64,000 nucleotides of DNA from Enterobacter cloacae subsp. cloacae ATCC 13047. GTDB lineage: Bacteria; Pseudomonadota; Gammaproteobacteria; Enterobacterales; Enterobacteriaceae. Below are positions 9,909-18,918 of the stretch, one piece after another. Within the stretch, counting starts at the first letter, position 1; every line of letters begins with the position of its first letter. The notes beneath the pieces were generated by a model, which made no database searches, was not told the DNA's origin, and worked only from the letters and a program-made list of their open reading frames with translations. The position numbers and the translations under genes were made by a program. Location: the NCBI RefSeq assembly GCF_000025565.1, contig NC_014121.1, forward strand, positions 3,348,001 through 3,412,000. Reading direction: 5' to 3'.

Positions 9909-10981
9909 AGTCGATTCGTGTGCTGGCGGTCGATGATTCCGCCCTGATGCGTAACATGCTCAGCGCGGTCGTCAATCAGCAGCCTGATATGGAAATGGTC
10001 GGCACGGCGCCGGATGCGTTTATTGCGCGCGAGCTGATTAAACAGCTCAACCCGGACGTGCTGACGCTGGATATCGACATGCCGCGCATGGACGGGCTGG
10101 AGTTTCTCTCCCGCCTGATGCGCCTGCGCCCGATGCCCGTCGTGATGATCTCCTCCCTGACCACCCGCGGCTCGAAAGCCACCATGACTGCGCTGGAGCA
10201 CGGTGCGGTCGATTTTCTGCCCAAGCCCGAGCATCGCGGCGCAGAGAATATCGACAGCTGGAGCCAGCTGGTGGTGGAGAAGATCCGCGTCGCCGCCCGC
10301 GCGAAGCTGGCGCAGCATACCCCCGACGCCAGACCGGTGCTCGCCGGGATCCCCGTGCGCCAGCAGAGCCTCATCGCTATCGGCTCCTCTACCGGCGGCA
10401 CGGAGGCATTGCGTCGGGTGCTGATGCCGCTGCCGGTCAGCACGCCGGGGATTGTGATTGCCCAGCACATGCCCGCCGGTTTCACCTACTCCTTCGCCCA
10501 ACGGCTTGACTCGCTGTGCCAGATTGCCGTGCGTGAAGCGCAGGATGGCGAACCGGTGCGACCAGGAACCGCCCTGATTGCGCCGGGCGATCGTCATATG
10601 GAGGTTATCTGTCAGGACAACGGCTACCGGGTCCGGCTCAGCGATGCCCCACCGGTGAATCGTCATCGTCCGTCAGTGGATGTGCTGTTTGACTCCGTGG
10701 CGCGTCAGGCCAGCAAGCATGCCAGCGCCGCCCTGCTGACCGGCATGGGCGCGGACGGCGCGCGTGGCCTGCTGCATCTGCGCCAGACCGGAGCGTTTAC
10801 CCTCGCGCAGAGCGAAGCCACCTGCGTGGTGTTTGGCATGCCGCGCGAGGCGATTGCGCTGGGTGCGGCGAAGAAGGTCGTCGACCTCGACGATATCAGC
10901 CAGTGCTTACTGGACAGTTTCCATAAACATAATTCATCCAAAACCGACTCACGTTCAGGAGATAAATCCCATGTCGGATAA
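9905..10981 (+). CDS. cheB: CheB, chemotaxis protein-glutamate methylesterase/deamidase
   Basis: A 358-residue two-domain protein. The receiver domain has the acidic pair at D10-D11 and phospho-acceptor D56 ([12 protein letters not shown]). The esterase domain carries the Ser-His-Asp triad: Ser in [12 protein letters not shown] (about S162), His in [10 protein letters not shown] (about H188) and Asp in MGADGARG. CheB removes receptor methyl groups to reset adaptation, opposing CheR. Its end overlaps the cheY start by 11 bp, in keeping with translational coupling. Confidence 0.97.
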   Translation: MKSIRVLAVDDSALMRNMLSAVVNQQPDMEMVGTAPDAFIARELIKQLNPDVLTLDIDMPRMDGLEFLSRLMRLRPMPVVMISSLTTRGSKATMTALEHGAVDFLPKPEHRGAENIDSWSQLVVEKIRVAARAKLAQHTPDARPVLAGIPVRQQSLIAIGSSTGGTEALRRVLMPLPVSTPGIVIAQHMPAGFTYSFAQRLDSLCQIAVREAQDGEPVRPGTALIAPGDRHMEVICQDNGYRVRLSDAPPVNRHRPSVDVLFDSVARQASKHASAALLTGMGADGARGLLHLRQTGAFTLAQSEATCVVFGMPREAIALGAAKKVVDLDDISQCLLDSFHKHNSSKTDSRSGDKSHVG

Positions 10982-11357
10982 AAATTTGCGTTTTCTGGTG
11001 GTGGACGACTTCGCCACCATGCGACGCATCGTACGCAACCTGCTGCAGGATCTGGGCTACAAGCACATTGACGAGGCCGAAGACGGTCAGGACGCGCTCA
11101 ACAAGCTGCGTGCCGGAGGTTTTGATTTCGTCGTCAGCGACTGGAACATGCCAAACATCGACGGTCTGGAGCTGCTGAAAACCATCCGCAGCGATGCCAC
11201 CATGGCAAAGTTGCCGGTGCTAATGGTGACCGCTGAGGCAAAGAAAGAGAACATCATCGCTGCCGCGCAGGCGGGGGCCAATGGTTACATCGTTAAGCCG
11301 TTTACCGCCGCCACGCTGGAAGAAAAGCTTGGCAAAATCTTTGAAAAACTCGGGTAA
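10971..11357 (+). CDS. cheY: CheY, chemotaxis response regulator
   Basis: A 128-residue single-domain receiver. All active-site residues are in place: D12, D13, phospho-acceptor D57 (VSDWNMP), T87 and K109 (IVKPF). The start is the ATG at 10971, preceded by AGGAGA. CheY-P binds the FliM N-terminal peptide and FliN to induce clockwise rotation. It is near-identical in motif content to E. coli CheY, so the associated flagellum is the ordinary chemotactic one. Confidence 0.98.
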   Translation: MSDKNLRFLVVDDFATMRRIVRNLLQDLGYKHIDEAEDGQDALNKLRAGGFDFVVSDWNMPNIDGLELLKTIRSDATMAKLPVLMVTAEAKKENIIAAAQAGANGYIVKPFTAATLEEKLGKIFEKLG

Positions 11358-11362
11358 CGCTT

Positions 11363-12001
11363 ATGAACTCCCCGTTAAATATGCAGGCGGATAACGCCAC
11401 TGAGATTTTCGTTCGCATCGGGCAACTGACCCGTCTGCTGCGCGACAGCATGGCCAACCTCGGTCTGGAGCAGGCGATTATGGAAGTCGCCGACGCTTTT
11501 CCGAACACCCGCGACCGCCTGAACTATGTGGTCGGCAAGACCTCGCAGGCCGCCGATCGCGCGCTGACCAGCGTGGAAGTGGCGCGCCCTCTGCAGGAAG
11601 GGCTGAGCGATAACGCCACTGCGCTGAGCGCGCGATGGGACGCCTGGTTTGAACATCCACAGCCGCTGGAGGATGCCCGCGAGCTGGTCAAAGCCACCCG
11701 CGCCTTCCTGCACGACGTGCCGGAGAAAACCCAGCAGACCAACCGCCAGCTGACCGAAATCATGATGGCGCAGGACTTCCAGGATCTCACCGGACAGGTG
11801 CTGCAAAGCCTGATGCATGTGATTGAGACCGTTGAGAAAGAGCTTATCAGCGTGCTGGTGGAAAACATGAGCGAGCGCGACGCCAGCGCCGCCACCGGTG
11901 ACGCACATCTGAAGAACGGTCCGCAGATCGATACCCGCGCCGAAGGCATTGTGGCCTCTCAGGAACAGGTGGACGACCTGCTGGAGTCACTCGGCTTCTA
12001 A
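11363..12001 (+). CDS. cheZ: CheZ, CheY-P phosphatase
   Basis: A 212-residue helical protein. The catalytic block AQDFQDLTGQV contains the conserved Asp (about 141) and Gln (about 145) that position the attacking water on CheY-P. The C-terminal QEQVDDLLESLGF is the CheY-binding tail. CheZ lies 5 bp after cheY and 18 bp before flhB. It keeps the CheY-P lifetime short. The gene looks intact and of normal length. Confidence 0.97.
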   Translation: MNSPLNMQADNATEIFVRIGQLTRLLRDSMANLGLEQAIMEVADAFPNTRDRLNYVVGKTSQAADRALTSVEVARPLQEGLSDNATALSARWDAWFEHPQPLEDARELVKATRAFLHDVPEKTQQTNRQLTEIMMAQDFQDLTGQVLQSLMHVIETVEKELISVLVENMSERDASAATGDAHLKNGPQIDTRAEGIVASQEQVDDLLESLGF

Positions 12002-12019
12002 TCCCGCCGGGCAAACGTC

Positions 12020-13165
12020 ATGTCAGAACAAAACGACAGCGAAAAAACAGAAGACCCCACACCCCACCGAAAGCAAAAAGCGCGAGAAGAGGGACAGGTT
12101 CCCCGATCGCGCGAGCTGACGAGCCTCCTGATGCTGCTGGCAGGCTGGGGGTTGCTGCTGGTGGCGGGCGGCTGGCTGGCAAAACAGCTGCTGCATCTGC
12201 TGCATAACGGCTTAACGTTTGACCGGCTGTTAGTCAGCGATCCGCAGCAGATGCTGCATCACGCCGGATCGCTTCTTGGGATGGCGTTTCTGGCGCTGCT
12301 GCCGTTCGTCGGTGGCCTGTTTCTGACCGCCGTCGCCACGCCGTCGCTGATTGGCGGCCTGAATATGAGCGCCAAGGCCCTCAAATTTAACGTCAAAAAG
12401 CTCAATCCGATCAGCGGCATCAAACGCCTGTTTTCCGCGCAGATGGTGTCGGAGATGGTGAAAAGCATTCTGAAGGTGACGCTTGCGGGCATCGGCGGCG
12501 GGCTGTTTTTGTGGTTCAACAAAGGGAAGTTTATCAGCCTGATGTATGAACCGCTGCGCATGGCGCTGGGTGATATCAGCGCCCTGCTGATGGGCTGCAT
12601 GCTGGTCATTATTTTATCGCTGATCCCGATGGTGGCGTTCGACGTGGTTTACCAGCTCTGGAGCAACTTCAAAAAGCTGCGCATGAGCCTGAAAGAAATC
12701 AAAGACGAATTCAAAAATCAGGAAGGCGACCCGCTGATTAAAAGTAAGGTTCGCCAGTTGCAGCGTCAGATGGCGCAGCAGCGAATGATGAGCGACGTCC
12801 CCACCGCTGACGTGGTGGTGAATAACCCGACCCACTATTCGGTCGCCCTGAAGTACCAGGAAGGCGCCATGGGCGCGCCGATGGTGGTTGCCAGCGGCAG
12901 CGGGCTTATCGCCCTGCGCATCCGCGAACTGGCCGAAGAGAACCGGGTCCCCATGCTTGAGGCGCCGCCGCTGGCGCGCGCCCTGTATCGCCACTGTGAC
13001 CCCGGCACACCGGTTCCCGCCGAGCTGTACAGCGCGGTGGCGGAAGTGCTGGCCTGGGTTTATGGCCTTAAGCGCTGGCGTAAGGGCTATGGCTTACGTC
13101 CGCTGACACCTAAAGATCTTCCCGTTCCGGCGGGGATGGATTTTGCACAAGAGAGTAGAGAGTGA
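12020..13165 (+). CDS. flhB: FlhB, export gate protein and substrate-specificity switch
   Basis: A 381-residue inner-membrane protein with four hydrophobic segments in the first 210 residues. The cytoplasmic domain carries the self-cleaving NPTH motif at residues 269-272 (VVVNNPTHYSVAL). Cleavage between Asn and Pro lets FliK switch export from rod/hook to filament proteins. FlhB wraps the FliPQR gate. The stop codon overlaps the flhA start. Confidence 0.97.
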   Translation: MSEQNDSEKTEDPTPHRKQKAREEGQVPRSRELTSLLMLLAGWGLLLVAGGWLAKQLLHLLHNGLTFDRLLVSDPQQMLHHAGSLLGMAFLALLPFVGGLFLTAVATPSLIGGLNMSAKALKFNVKKLNPISGIKRLFSAQMVSEMVKSILKVTLAGIGGGLFLWFNKGKFISLMYEPLRMALGDISALLMGCMLVIILSLIPMVAFDVVYQLWSNFKKLRMSLKEIKDEFKNQEGDPLIKSKVRQLQRQMAQQRMMSDVPTADVVVNNPTHYSVALKYQEGAMGAPMVVASGSGLIALRIRELAEENRVPMLEAPPLARALYRHCDPGTPVPAELYSAVAEVLAWVYGLKRWRKGYGLRPLTPKDLPVPAGMDFAQESRE

Positions 13166-15258
13166 TGGCCAATATCGCCACCAAATTACGATTACCCAAC
13201 ATGAAGGAAACCCAGTGGCAGGTGCTGGCCGGGCCGGTACTGATCATGACCATCCTCGCGATGATGATCCTGCCGCTGCCGACCTTTGTGCTGGATCTGC
13301 TGTTTACCTTCAACATCGTGCTGTCGATCATGATCCTGCTGGTCGCCATGTTTACCCAGAACACGCTGGAGTTCTCGGCGTTCCCGACGGTGCTGCTGTT
13401 CTCCACCCTGCTGCGTCTGGCGCTTAACGTCGCCTCAACGCGCGTGATCCTGATGAACGGCCATACCGGTTCGGAAGCCGCGGGGCAGGTGGTGGAGGCC
13501 TTCGGTCACTTCCTGGTGGGCGGTAATTTCGCCATTGGTATCATCGTGTTCATCATTCTGATCATTATTAACTTTATGGTGATCACCAAGGGTGCCGGAC
13601 GTATTGCAGAAGTGGGCGCGCGCTTTTCACTCGACGGGATGCCGGGTAAGCAGATGGCGATTGACGCCGATCTCAATGCCGGACTGATCGGCGAAGAAGA
13701 GGCAAAACGCCGCCGTAAAGAGGTGACGCAGGAGGCCGACTTCTACGGTTCAATGGACGGTGCGAGTAAGTTTGTGCGTGGCGATGCCATCGCCGGGCTG
13801 CTGATTATGGCGATCAACATTATCGGTGGCCTGGTGATCGGCGTGATGCAGCACGACATGTCCGTGGGCGTAGCCGGTGAGACCTATACCCTGCTGACCA
13901 TCGGTGATGGTCTGGTGGCGCAGATCCCGGGTCTGGTGATCTCTACCGCAGCTGGCGTGGTGGTGACCCGCGTTGCCAACGACCAGGATGTGGGCGAGCA
14001 GATGGTGGGCCAGCTGTTTACCTCTCCGCGCGTAATTGTGCTGGCGGCGGGCGTGATTGGTCTGCTGGGCCTGATCCCCGGCATGCCTAACTTCGTCTTC
14101 CTGCTGTTTACCGCCACGCTGCTGGGTGTCGCCTGGTGGCTGCGAGGCCGCGAAGGTGAAGCGAAAAAAACCGGCGGCGTACAGGCGGATGCCGATGCGG
14201 CAGATGCGGAGGTGGCGCAGGTGAACGAGGCCTCCTGGTCTGATGTTCAGATGGAAGATACTCTGGGTCTGGAAGTGGGCTATCGCCTGATCCCGATGGT
14301 GGATCACGAACAGCAGGGTCAGTTGCTGACCCGCGTGCGCGGCATTCGCAAGAAATTTGCCCAGCAGATGGGCTTCCTGCCGCCTGCCGTGCATATCCGT
14401 GACAACCTGGATCTGGCGCCAACGCACTATCGCATCCTGCTTAAAGGGGTCACCATTGGTTCCGGGGAAGTGCAGCCGGATCGCTGGATGGCGATCAACC
14501 CCGGCTGCGCCGAGGGGGAAGTCCCCGGCACGCCGTGTACCGAGCCCACCTTTGGTCTGCCTGCGCTGTGGATTGACGAAGTCCACCGCGAACTGGCGCA
14601 GACGCTGGGCTACACGGTGGTGGATCCGAGTTCAGTGGTGGCAACGCACCTTAACCATCTGATCACCACCCATACCGAGGAACTGTTTGGTCGTCAGGAG
14701 GCGCAGCAGCTGCTCGATCAGATCACCAAACATTCACCGAAACTGGTGGAAGATTTGATCCCGGCGGTCATCAGCCTGACCACGCTGCACAAGGTGCTGC
14801 AGAATCTGCTGGCCGAGCGTGTGCCGATCCGTGATATGCGCACCATCATCGATACGCTGGCGGAGTTTGCCACCGCCCAGAGCGATGCTGATGAGCTGAC
14901 CACCCGCGTGCGGGCGCGCCTTTCCCGGGCGATAACCCAGCAGTGGTTCCCGGGCGAGGAGGACATTCAGCTGATTGGGCTGGATCTCTCCCTGGAGCAG
15001 TTGTTGATCCAGGCGACCCAGAGCGGCAGCGCAATTGAGCCGGGCATAGCTGAAAACCTGATGAAGCAGACCGAAAAGGCACTGCAGCATCAGGAAGGTT
15101 TAGGCGCACCGCCGGTGCTGCTGGTTAACCCGGCTCTGCGTCTGATGCTGTCGCGCTACCTGCGCCGCATCTTCCCGCAGCTGGCGGTGCTCTCCAGCCA
15201 GGAGATCAATACCCAGCGCAACGTGCGGATGACGTATCTGATTGGGGGGAAAGGATGA
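13165..15258 (+). CDS. flhA: FlhA, flagellar type III export gate protein
   Basis: A 697-residue protein starting at the ATG at 13165 (MANIATKLRLPN); a GTG one codon earlier is also possible. About eight transmembrane helices occupy the first 330 residues. The FHIPEP signature block is present as LLRLALNVASTR, GRIAEVGARFSLDGMPGKQM and DADLNAGLI. The large C-terminal cytoplasmic domain forms the nonameric ring that docks export chaperones. It overlaps flhB by one base and flhE by 4 bp. Confidence 0.97.
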   Translation: MANIATKLRLPNMKETQWQVLAGPVLIMTILAMMILPLPTFVLDLLFTFNIVLSIMILLVAMFTQNTLEFSAFPTVLLFSTLLRLALNVASTRVILMNGHTGSEAAGQVVEAFGHFLVGGNFAIGIIVFIILIIINFMVITKGAGRIAEVGARFSLDGMPGKQMAIDADLNAGLIGEEEAKRRRKEVTQEADFYGSMDGASKFVRGDAIAGLLIMAINIIGGLVIGVMQHDMSVGVAGETYTLLTIGDGLVAQIPGLVISTAAGVVVTRVANDQDVGEQMVGQLFTSPRVIVLAAGVIGLLGLIPGMPNFVFLLFTATLLGVAWWLRGREGEAKKTGGVQADADAADAEVAQVNEASWSDVQMEDTLGLEVGYRLIPMVDHEQQGQLLTRVRGIRKKFAQQMGFLPPAVHIRDNLDLAPTHYRILLKGVTIGSGEVQPDRWMAINPGCAEGEVPGTPCTEPTFGLPALWIDEVHRELAQTLGYTVVDPSSVVATHLNHLITTHTEELFGRQEAQQLLDQITKHSPKLVEDLIPAVISLTTLHKVLQNLLAERVPIRDMRTIIDTLAEFATAQSDADELTTRVRARLSRAITQQWFPGEEDIQLIGLDLSLEQLLIQATQSGSAIEPGIAENLMKQTEKALQHQEGLGAPPVLLVNPALRLMLSRYLRRIFPQLAVLSSQEINTQRNVRMTYLIGGKG

Positions 15259-15662
15259 TGAGAGCAGTGCTTGCGCTGCTTCTGGTGTCGCCGCTGGCTG
15301 TCGCGGCGGACGGTTCCTGGAGCGGAGAGAGCTTTGGCGGCACGCTGACCCGGGGGCAAATGGTACTGAAAAGCAAACCGGTGCAAAGCCCCTCACCCCT
15401 GCCCGCTGGCGCAGTGGCCTCGCGCGTGTACTGGAAGATTCAGACAGACGGCCTGACCCCCGCCGGGTTTCGCATTCGCCTGTGCAGCACCACCCGCTGC
15501 CTGAGGCTGCCCGGCTTTGCCGGGGAGCTGCCCCTGCCTGCCGGGATACCAGCCGCCGGGCCGTTTCGTTTTGAGTATTATTCCGTGGCGGGGGGGCGTT
15601 TCGACGCGCCGCTGCATGTGCTGAGTAATCAGGTGACGGTGAGTTATCGCAACCGGGGTTAA
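15255..15662 (+). CDS. flhE: FlhE, periplasmic flagellar accessory protein
   Basis: A 135-residue protein with a clear signal peptide (MMRAVLALLLVSPLAVAA). The mature part has a cysteine pair in RLCSTTRCLRLPG and ends in SNQVTVSYRNRG, matching the FlhE family. FlhE is reported to limit proton leakage through the export gate and is dispensable for basic motility. The start may be either of two adjacent ATGs (15255 or 15258), both overlapping the flhA stop. It ends the fliE-to-flhE run. Confidence 0.92.
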   Translation: MMRAVLALLLVSPLAVAADGSWSGESFGGTLTRGQMVLKSKPVQSPSPLPAGAVASRVYWKIQTDGLTPAGFRIRLCSTTRCLRLPGFAGELPLPAGIPAAGPFRFEYYSVAGGRFDAPLHVLSNQVTVSYRNRG

Positions 15663-16006
15663 GCGTATCCCATACGTTGCCATCGGTGATTTGCCTGACT
15701 CATTTTTATAAATTTTCATCATTTTCTTCCGAACATAGGGTGGTTATTTTTCATGTTATTTCTGAAATGGGGAATAAGATGTCGCTCGGTAGCATATTCC
15801 AGGCATAGCAATTGGAAATGCGAAATTTGGCAATAAGATTAAAGACATTTGCGCTATCGATGACTTTATTCATCAGGATTTTTTTATTTTCTATCCATCC
15901 CCTGAAATGCTTACAAATATGACCGTTTATTAACGTTATAAACGATTGCCTGTAATAAACAGGCTGCGATAATAGATGCTCAATTCATCTTTGCGGGAGA
16001 ATAACC
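15663..16006. other. AT-rich intergenic region between flhE and the chorismate mutase gene
   Basis: I see no gene in these 344 bp. They are clearly more AT-rich than the flagellar block. Two inverted repeats lie near the right end: CGTTTAT/ATAAACG with a 7-base spacer (15924-15944) and GCCTGT/ACAGGC with a 5-base loop (15948-15964). Both precede the GTG start at 16007 and could be an operator and a leader hairpin. No T-tracted terminator is evident after flhE. Confidence 0.5.
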
Positions 16007-16548
16007 GTGCGCTATTTCGCAGTTGTGGTTTCGTCAATTTTAATGTGTGGTTCATCGCTGGCTGCTTCCGTGAATTCGGCAACCCTTCCTGAGCTGGCTG
16101 AGGCATTAAATACACGATTCGAGGTGATGAAGGATGTGGCGGGTTATAAGGCGGCGAACCATCTTCCCGTTGAGGATCTCCCGAGAGAAAAAAATGTTCT
16201 GCTGAAAGCACAGGACGCTGCCCGTGACGTCATGCTGGATCCGCAGAGTATTGATGCGTTTGTCCAGACACAAATGGCCGTCAGTAAAAACATCCAGTAC
16301 CGCTATCTCGATCGCTGGCGTTGCAGCCTGAAAAAGCGTGGCAGCCCCGCCCGCTGGCAGAAGTAAGAGCACAAATTCTTCAACTGGATAACACCATCCT
16401 GAACCTGATTAGCCGGCAAATCATGACCGGTGGCGGATTTGGTGAAGAGCAGGACCGCCAGCTCTCCGGGTTGCTGAACGATAAGCAGATCTCAGCGCTG
16501 GAGAAGGCGCAACTGATCGACGCGCTCGGGGAAATCAAACGTCGATAA
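16007..16548 (+). pseudogene. Secreted (periplasmic) chorismate mutase, AroQ gamma class, frameshifted
   Basis: The first frame starts at a GTG behind GGGAGA and gives a signal peptide (MRYFAVVVSSILMCGSSLAA), then LPELAEALNTRFEVMKDVAGYKA and LKAQDAARDVMLDP, typical of exported *AroQ enzymes that turn chorismate into prephenate in the periplasm. The second frame continues with QPEKAWQPRPLAEVRAQI and LDNTILNLISRQI to a stop at 16548. Adding one base near 16316-16322 joins both into about 180 residues, the usual family length. Whether this is decay or a base-call error cannot be told here. Confidence 0.85.
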
Positions 16549-16776
16549 ACGCTCTGTATCACCCGTTGTGCCATGTTTTCCGCTGGGGATCGTCTCAATG
16601 GGATTTTTGTCACTGAAAGGAAACGGGATAAGTGTTTGAATAATGGCAGAGGGCTGGCCTCTCCTGCCATTCCCACATCTCTACGTTTTATAGTTGCCTT
16701 CATGCCGGGTTCTTTGGCATGTTAACTGAACCTGACCTTTCAATTTTGTACACGTGACGAGTTTGCGAGCACAGCG

Positions 16777-17574
16777 ATGATTAAGTGGCCCTGGAAATCA
16801 AATGACGCTGGTCAACATGTGGCGCTGCCGTGGGATGACGCGCTGGCGATCCCCGTGCTGGCCAACCTCCAGCCGGATGAACAGTCAAAGCTCATTCAAC
16901 TGGCGGATCGCTTTTTGCAGCAAAAGCGGCTGGTTCCGCTGCAGGGGTTTGAGCTGGATGCACTTAAAAGCGCGCGTATCGCCCTGCTTTTCTGCCTGCC
17001 AGTGCTCGAACTGGGTATCGAGTGGCTGGATGGTTTCCACGAAGTGCTGATCTACCCCGCGCCATTTATCGTTGATGACGAGTGGGAAGATGATATTGGC
17101 CTGGTGCATAACCAGCGCGTGGTGCAGTCCGGGCAAAGCTGGCAGCAAGGCCCCATCATCCTCAACTGGCTGGATATTCAGGACTCGTTCGACGCGTCCG
17201 GGTTTAACCTGATTGTCCACGAAGTAGCGCATAAGCTTGATACCCGCAACGGCGATCGCGCCAGCGGTGTTCCGCTGATCCCGCTGCGTGAAGTCGCCGG
17301 TTGGGAGCACGACCTGCATGCGGCGATGGAAAATATCCAGGATGAGATTGACCTTGTCGGGGAAAGCGCGGCCAGCATTGATGCCTATGCGGCAACCGAT
17401 CCGGCCGAGTGTTTTGCGGTGCTGTCAGAGTATTTCTTTAGCGCCCCGGAGCTGTTCGCCCCGCGTTTCCCGGCCCTGTGGCAACGTTTTTGTCATTTTT
17501 ATCAGCAGGATCCCCTGCAGCGTCTGCGCCAGAGTGAGGGTTCCGGCAGCACCGCTTCCCGTCACGTCCATTAG
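16777..17574 (+). CDS. mtfA: MtfA, Mlc titration factor / zinc aminopeptidase
   Basis: A 265-residue protein, the same length as E. coli MtfA (YeeI). The zinc motif HEVAH is in [16 protein letters not shown] at about residues 149-153. MtfA binds the repressor Mlc in the cytosol, relieving repression of ptsG, and has peptidase activity. As in E. coli it precedes the tRNA-Asn region, but here the aerobactin locus is inserted between them. Its TAG stop overlaps the convergent shiF stop. Confidence 0.96.
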   Translation: MIKWPWKSNDAGQHVALPWDDALAIPVLANLQPDEQSKLIQLADRFLQQKRLVPLQGFELDALKSARIALLFCLPVLELGIEWLDGFHEVLIYPAPFIVDDEWEDDIGLVHNQRVVQSGQSWQQGPIILNWLDIQDSFDASGFNLIVHEVAHKLDTRNGDRASGVPLIPLREVAGWEHDLHAAMENIQDEIDLVGESAASIDAYAATDPAECFAVLSEYFFSAPELFAPRFPALWQRFCHFYQQDPLQRLRQSEGSGSTASRHVH

Positions 17575-18780
17575 GCCCCTGTTTCTGGGGTACGCTCAAC
17601 CGACCGTACCCCTAAGCTCAAGGCTAAAAACAGCAGCGCCATTGCCCAGGCGGCCACGATTAAAAATGTTTCACCGAATGTGCGCGTCACCAGCGGCACC
17701 AGCAATGCGCTGACGCCGTAGCCCAGCGTATGGCTGGTGGCGATCACCCCCGCCCCTTTGCCTGTCGTTAACCTGTCGTTCAGCAGCAGCTGATAGCCGG
17801 GCGTTGCCATCGCCGCTCCCAGCGAGGTAATGACGATCCCCACATAGAACAGCGCCACATCCGCGAGACACATCACCCCAAGCCCGACCACCATCAACAC
17901 CGCTGCCAGGCAAAGTAACGTCATCGGGCGAAAGTGCTGCGGACGCACCACCAGAAACTGGGCAGCGAGCGTTGCCAGCGCGGCCAGGCTCAGCAGCAGC
18001 GCGACGTGATGGCTGATTTGCGCCGCATTGCCGTCCAGCAACGGACGGAGATGGGGTGACAGACCCAGCTGCATCAGGCTCACCAGTGCGGCAAGCAACA
18101 GCGCCAGCATAAGATAAGGCAGCATTGATGCCTGCAGCCGCGTCGCCTGTTGCGCCACTGGCGGTAAAGGCGGATCGGCCACTTCACGCAGCACCATCAG
18201 CAGGGCGATAAACGGAGCCATAGCCATCAGCCACAGCGGTGCCACTGGGTTAACACTGAGCATCAGCGCTGCCAGCGGCGGCCCCAGCAAACGCCCGCAG
18301 CTGAGGCCCGAGCTTATCGTCGCCAGCGCGGCCATTCTTTTCTCCAGACCCGCACGCTGAATGGCCCATGTCTGGGCCGCCGGCACCAGACCAGAGACCG
18401 TCAGGCCGTACAGGGTGCGCGAGAGGATAAGCCCTGCCAGCCCCCAGGCGGCATTAAGCATCCCGTTCGCCATTGCCCAGACCACCAGCGCCATGACGAA
18501 GAAACTTGCCAGATAGCCACTCAGCGAGGCCAGCATCACGCTTTTGCAGCCGTGCCGCTCGCTCTTGCGTCCCACCAGGCGAAGCCGGTAAAAAGAGCAT
18601 CGAACCGAACATCAACAGCCCCGCCCAAACGGAGAGCGATAGCCCGGTCATCGTGACCAGCTGCGGCAGCATGACCAGCAAACCATTTTGCCCAATCCCC
18701 AGTAAACCGGCACACAACGCCAGGGGCCAGTTCGCTTTCGGGGTGAGATTGTCGGTCAGAGTGTCGGAAAGTGAGCGCAT
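17571..18780 (-). pseudogene. shiF: ShiF-type MFS exporter next to aerobactin genes, frameshifted
   Basis: The N-terminal frame (18780 leftwards) begins MRSLSDTLTDNLTP and has two membrane helices up to LMFGSMLFLPAS. The rest, from GRKSERHGCKSVMLASL (an MFS motif A loop) through about ten helices to [12 protein letters not shown], is in another frame. The frames swap at about 18570-18585, in GC-rich sequence with short C and G runs; one extra or two missing bases would explain it. Joined length is about 402 residues. ShiF-like proteins accompany aerobactin operons and are thought to help siderophore export. It diverges from iucA. Confidence 0.85.
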
Positions 18781-18852
18781 AGAATTGTGAACATAGTGTC
18801 AATAAATGTGTGGAAATCATGAAGTTTATGAAAACAAATATTGCAAAAATAG

Positions 18853-18896
18853 TTGCGACTGTAAACAGAATGAATATCATAACGAGAATTATTATC
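18853..18896 (+). promoter_or_regulatory. Iron-regulated aerobactin promoter with overlapping Fur box
   Basis: TTGCGA (18853-18858) and TATCAT (18875-18880), 16 bases apart, make a plausible sigma70 promoter. CATAACGAGAATTATTATC (18878-18896) matches 15 of 19 positions of the Fur consensus and covers the region just after the -10 element. Fe-Fur binding here would block iucA transcription and may also affect the divergent shiF gene, which starts 73 bp to the left. This fits known Fur control of aerobactin operons. Confidence 0.8.
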
Positions 18897-18918
18897 AGTC
18901 ATGGAATGAGGTACATCT

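Noticed and set aside
9743..10666. A long minus-strand open frame (about 307 codons) opposite cheR and cheB
   Set aside because: It lies entirely over two well-conserved genes, has the amino-acid bias of a GC-rich antisense frame (many Arg, His, Gln) and no family motif.
1..15662. Possibility of a second or lateral (Flag-2 type) flagellar system
   Set aside because: CheY, CheZ, FliM and FlhB match the primary chemotactic system closely, and lateral-system marker genes (lfi/lfh style) are absent.
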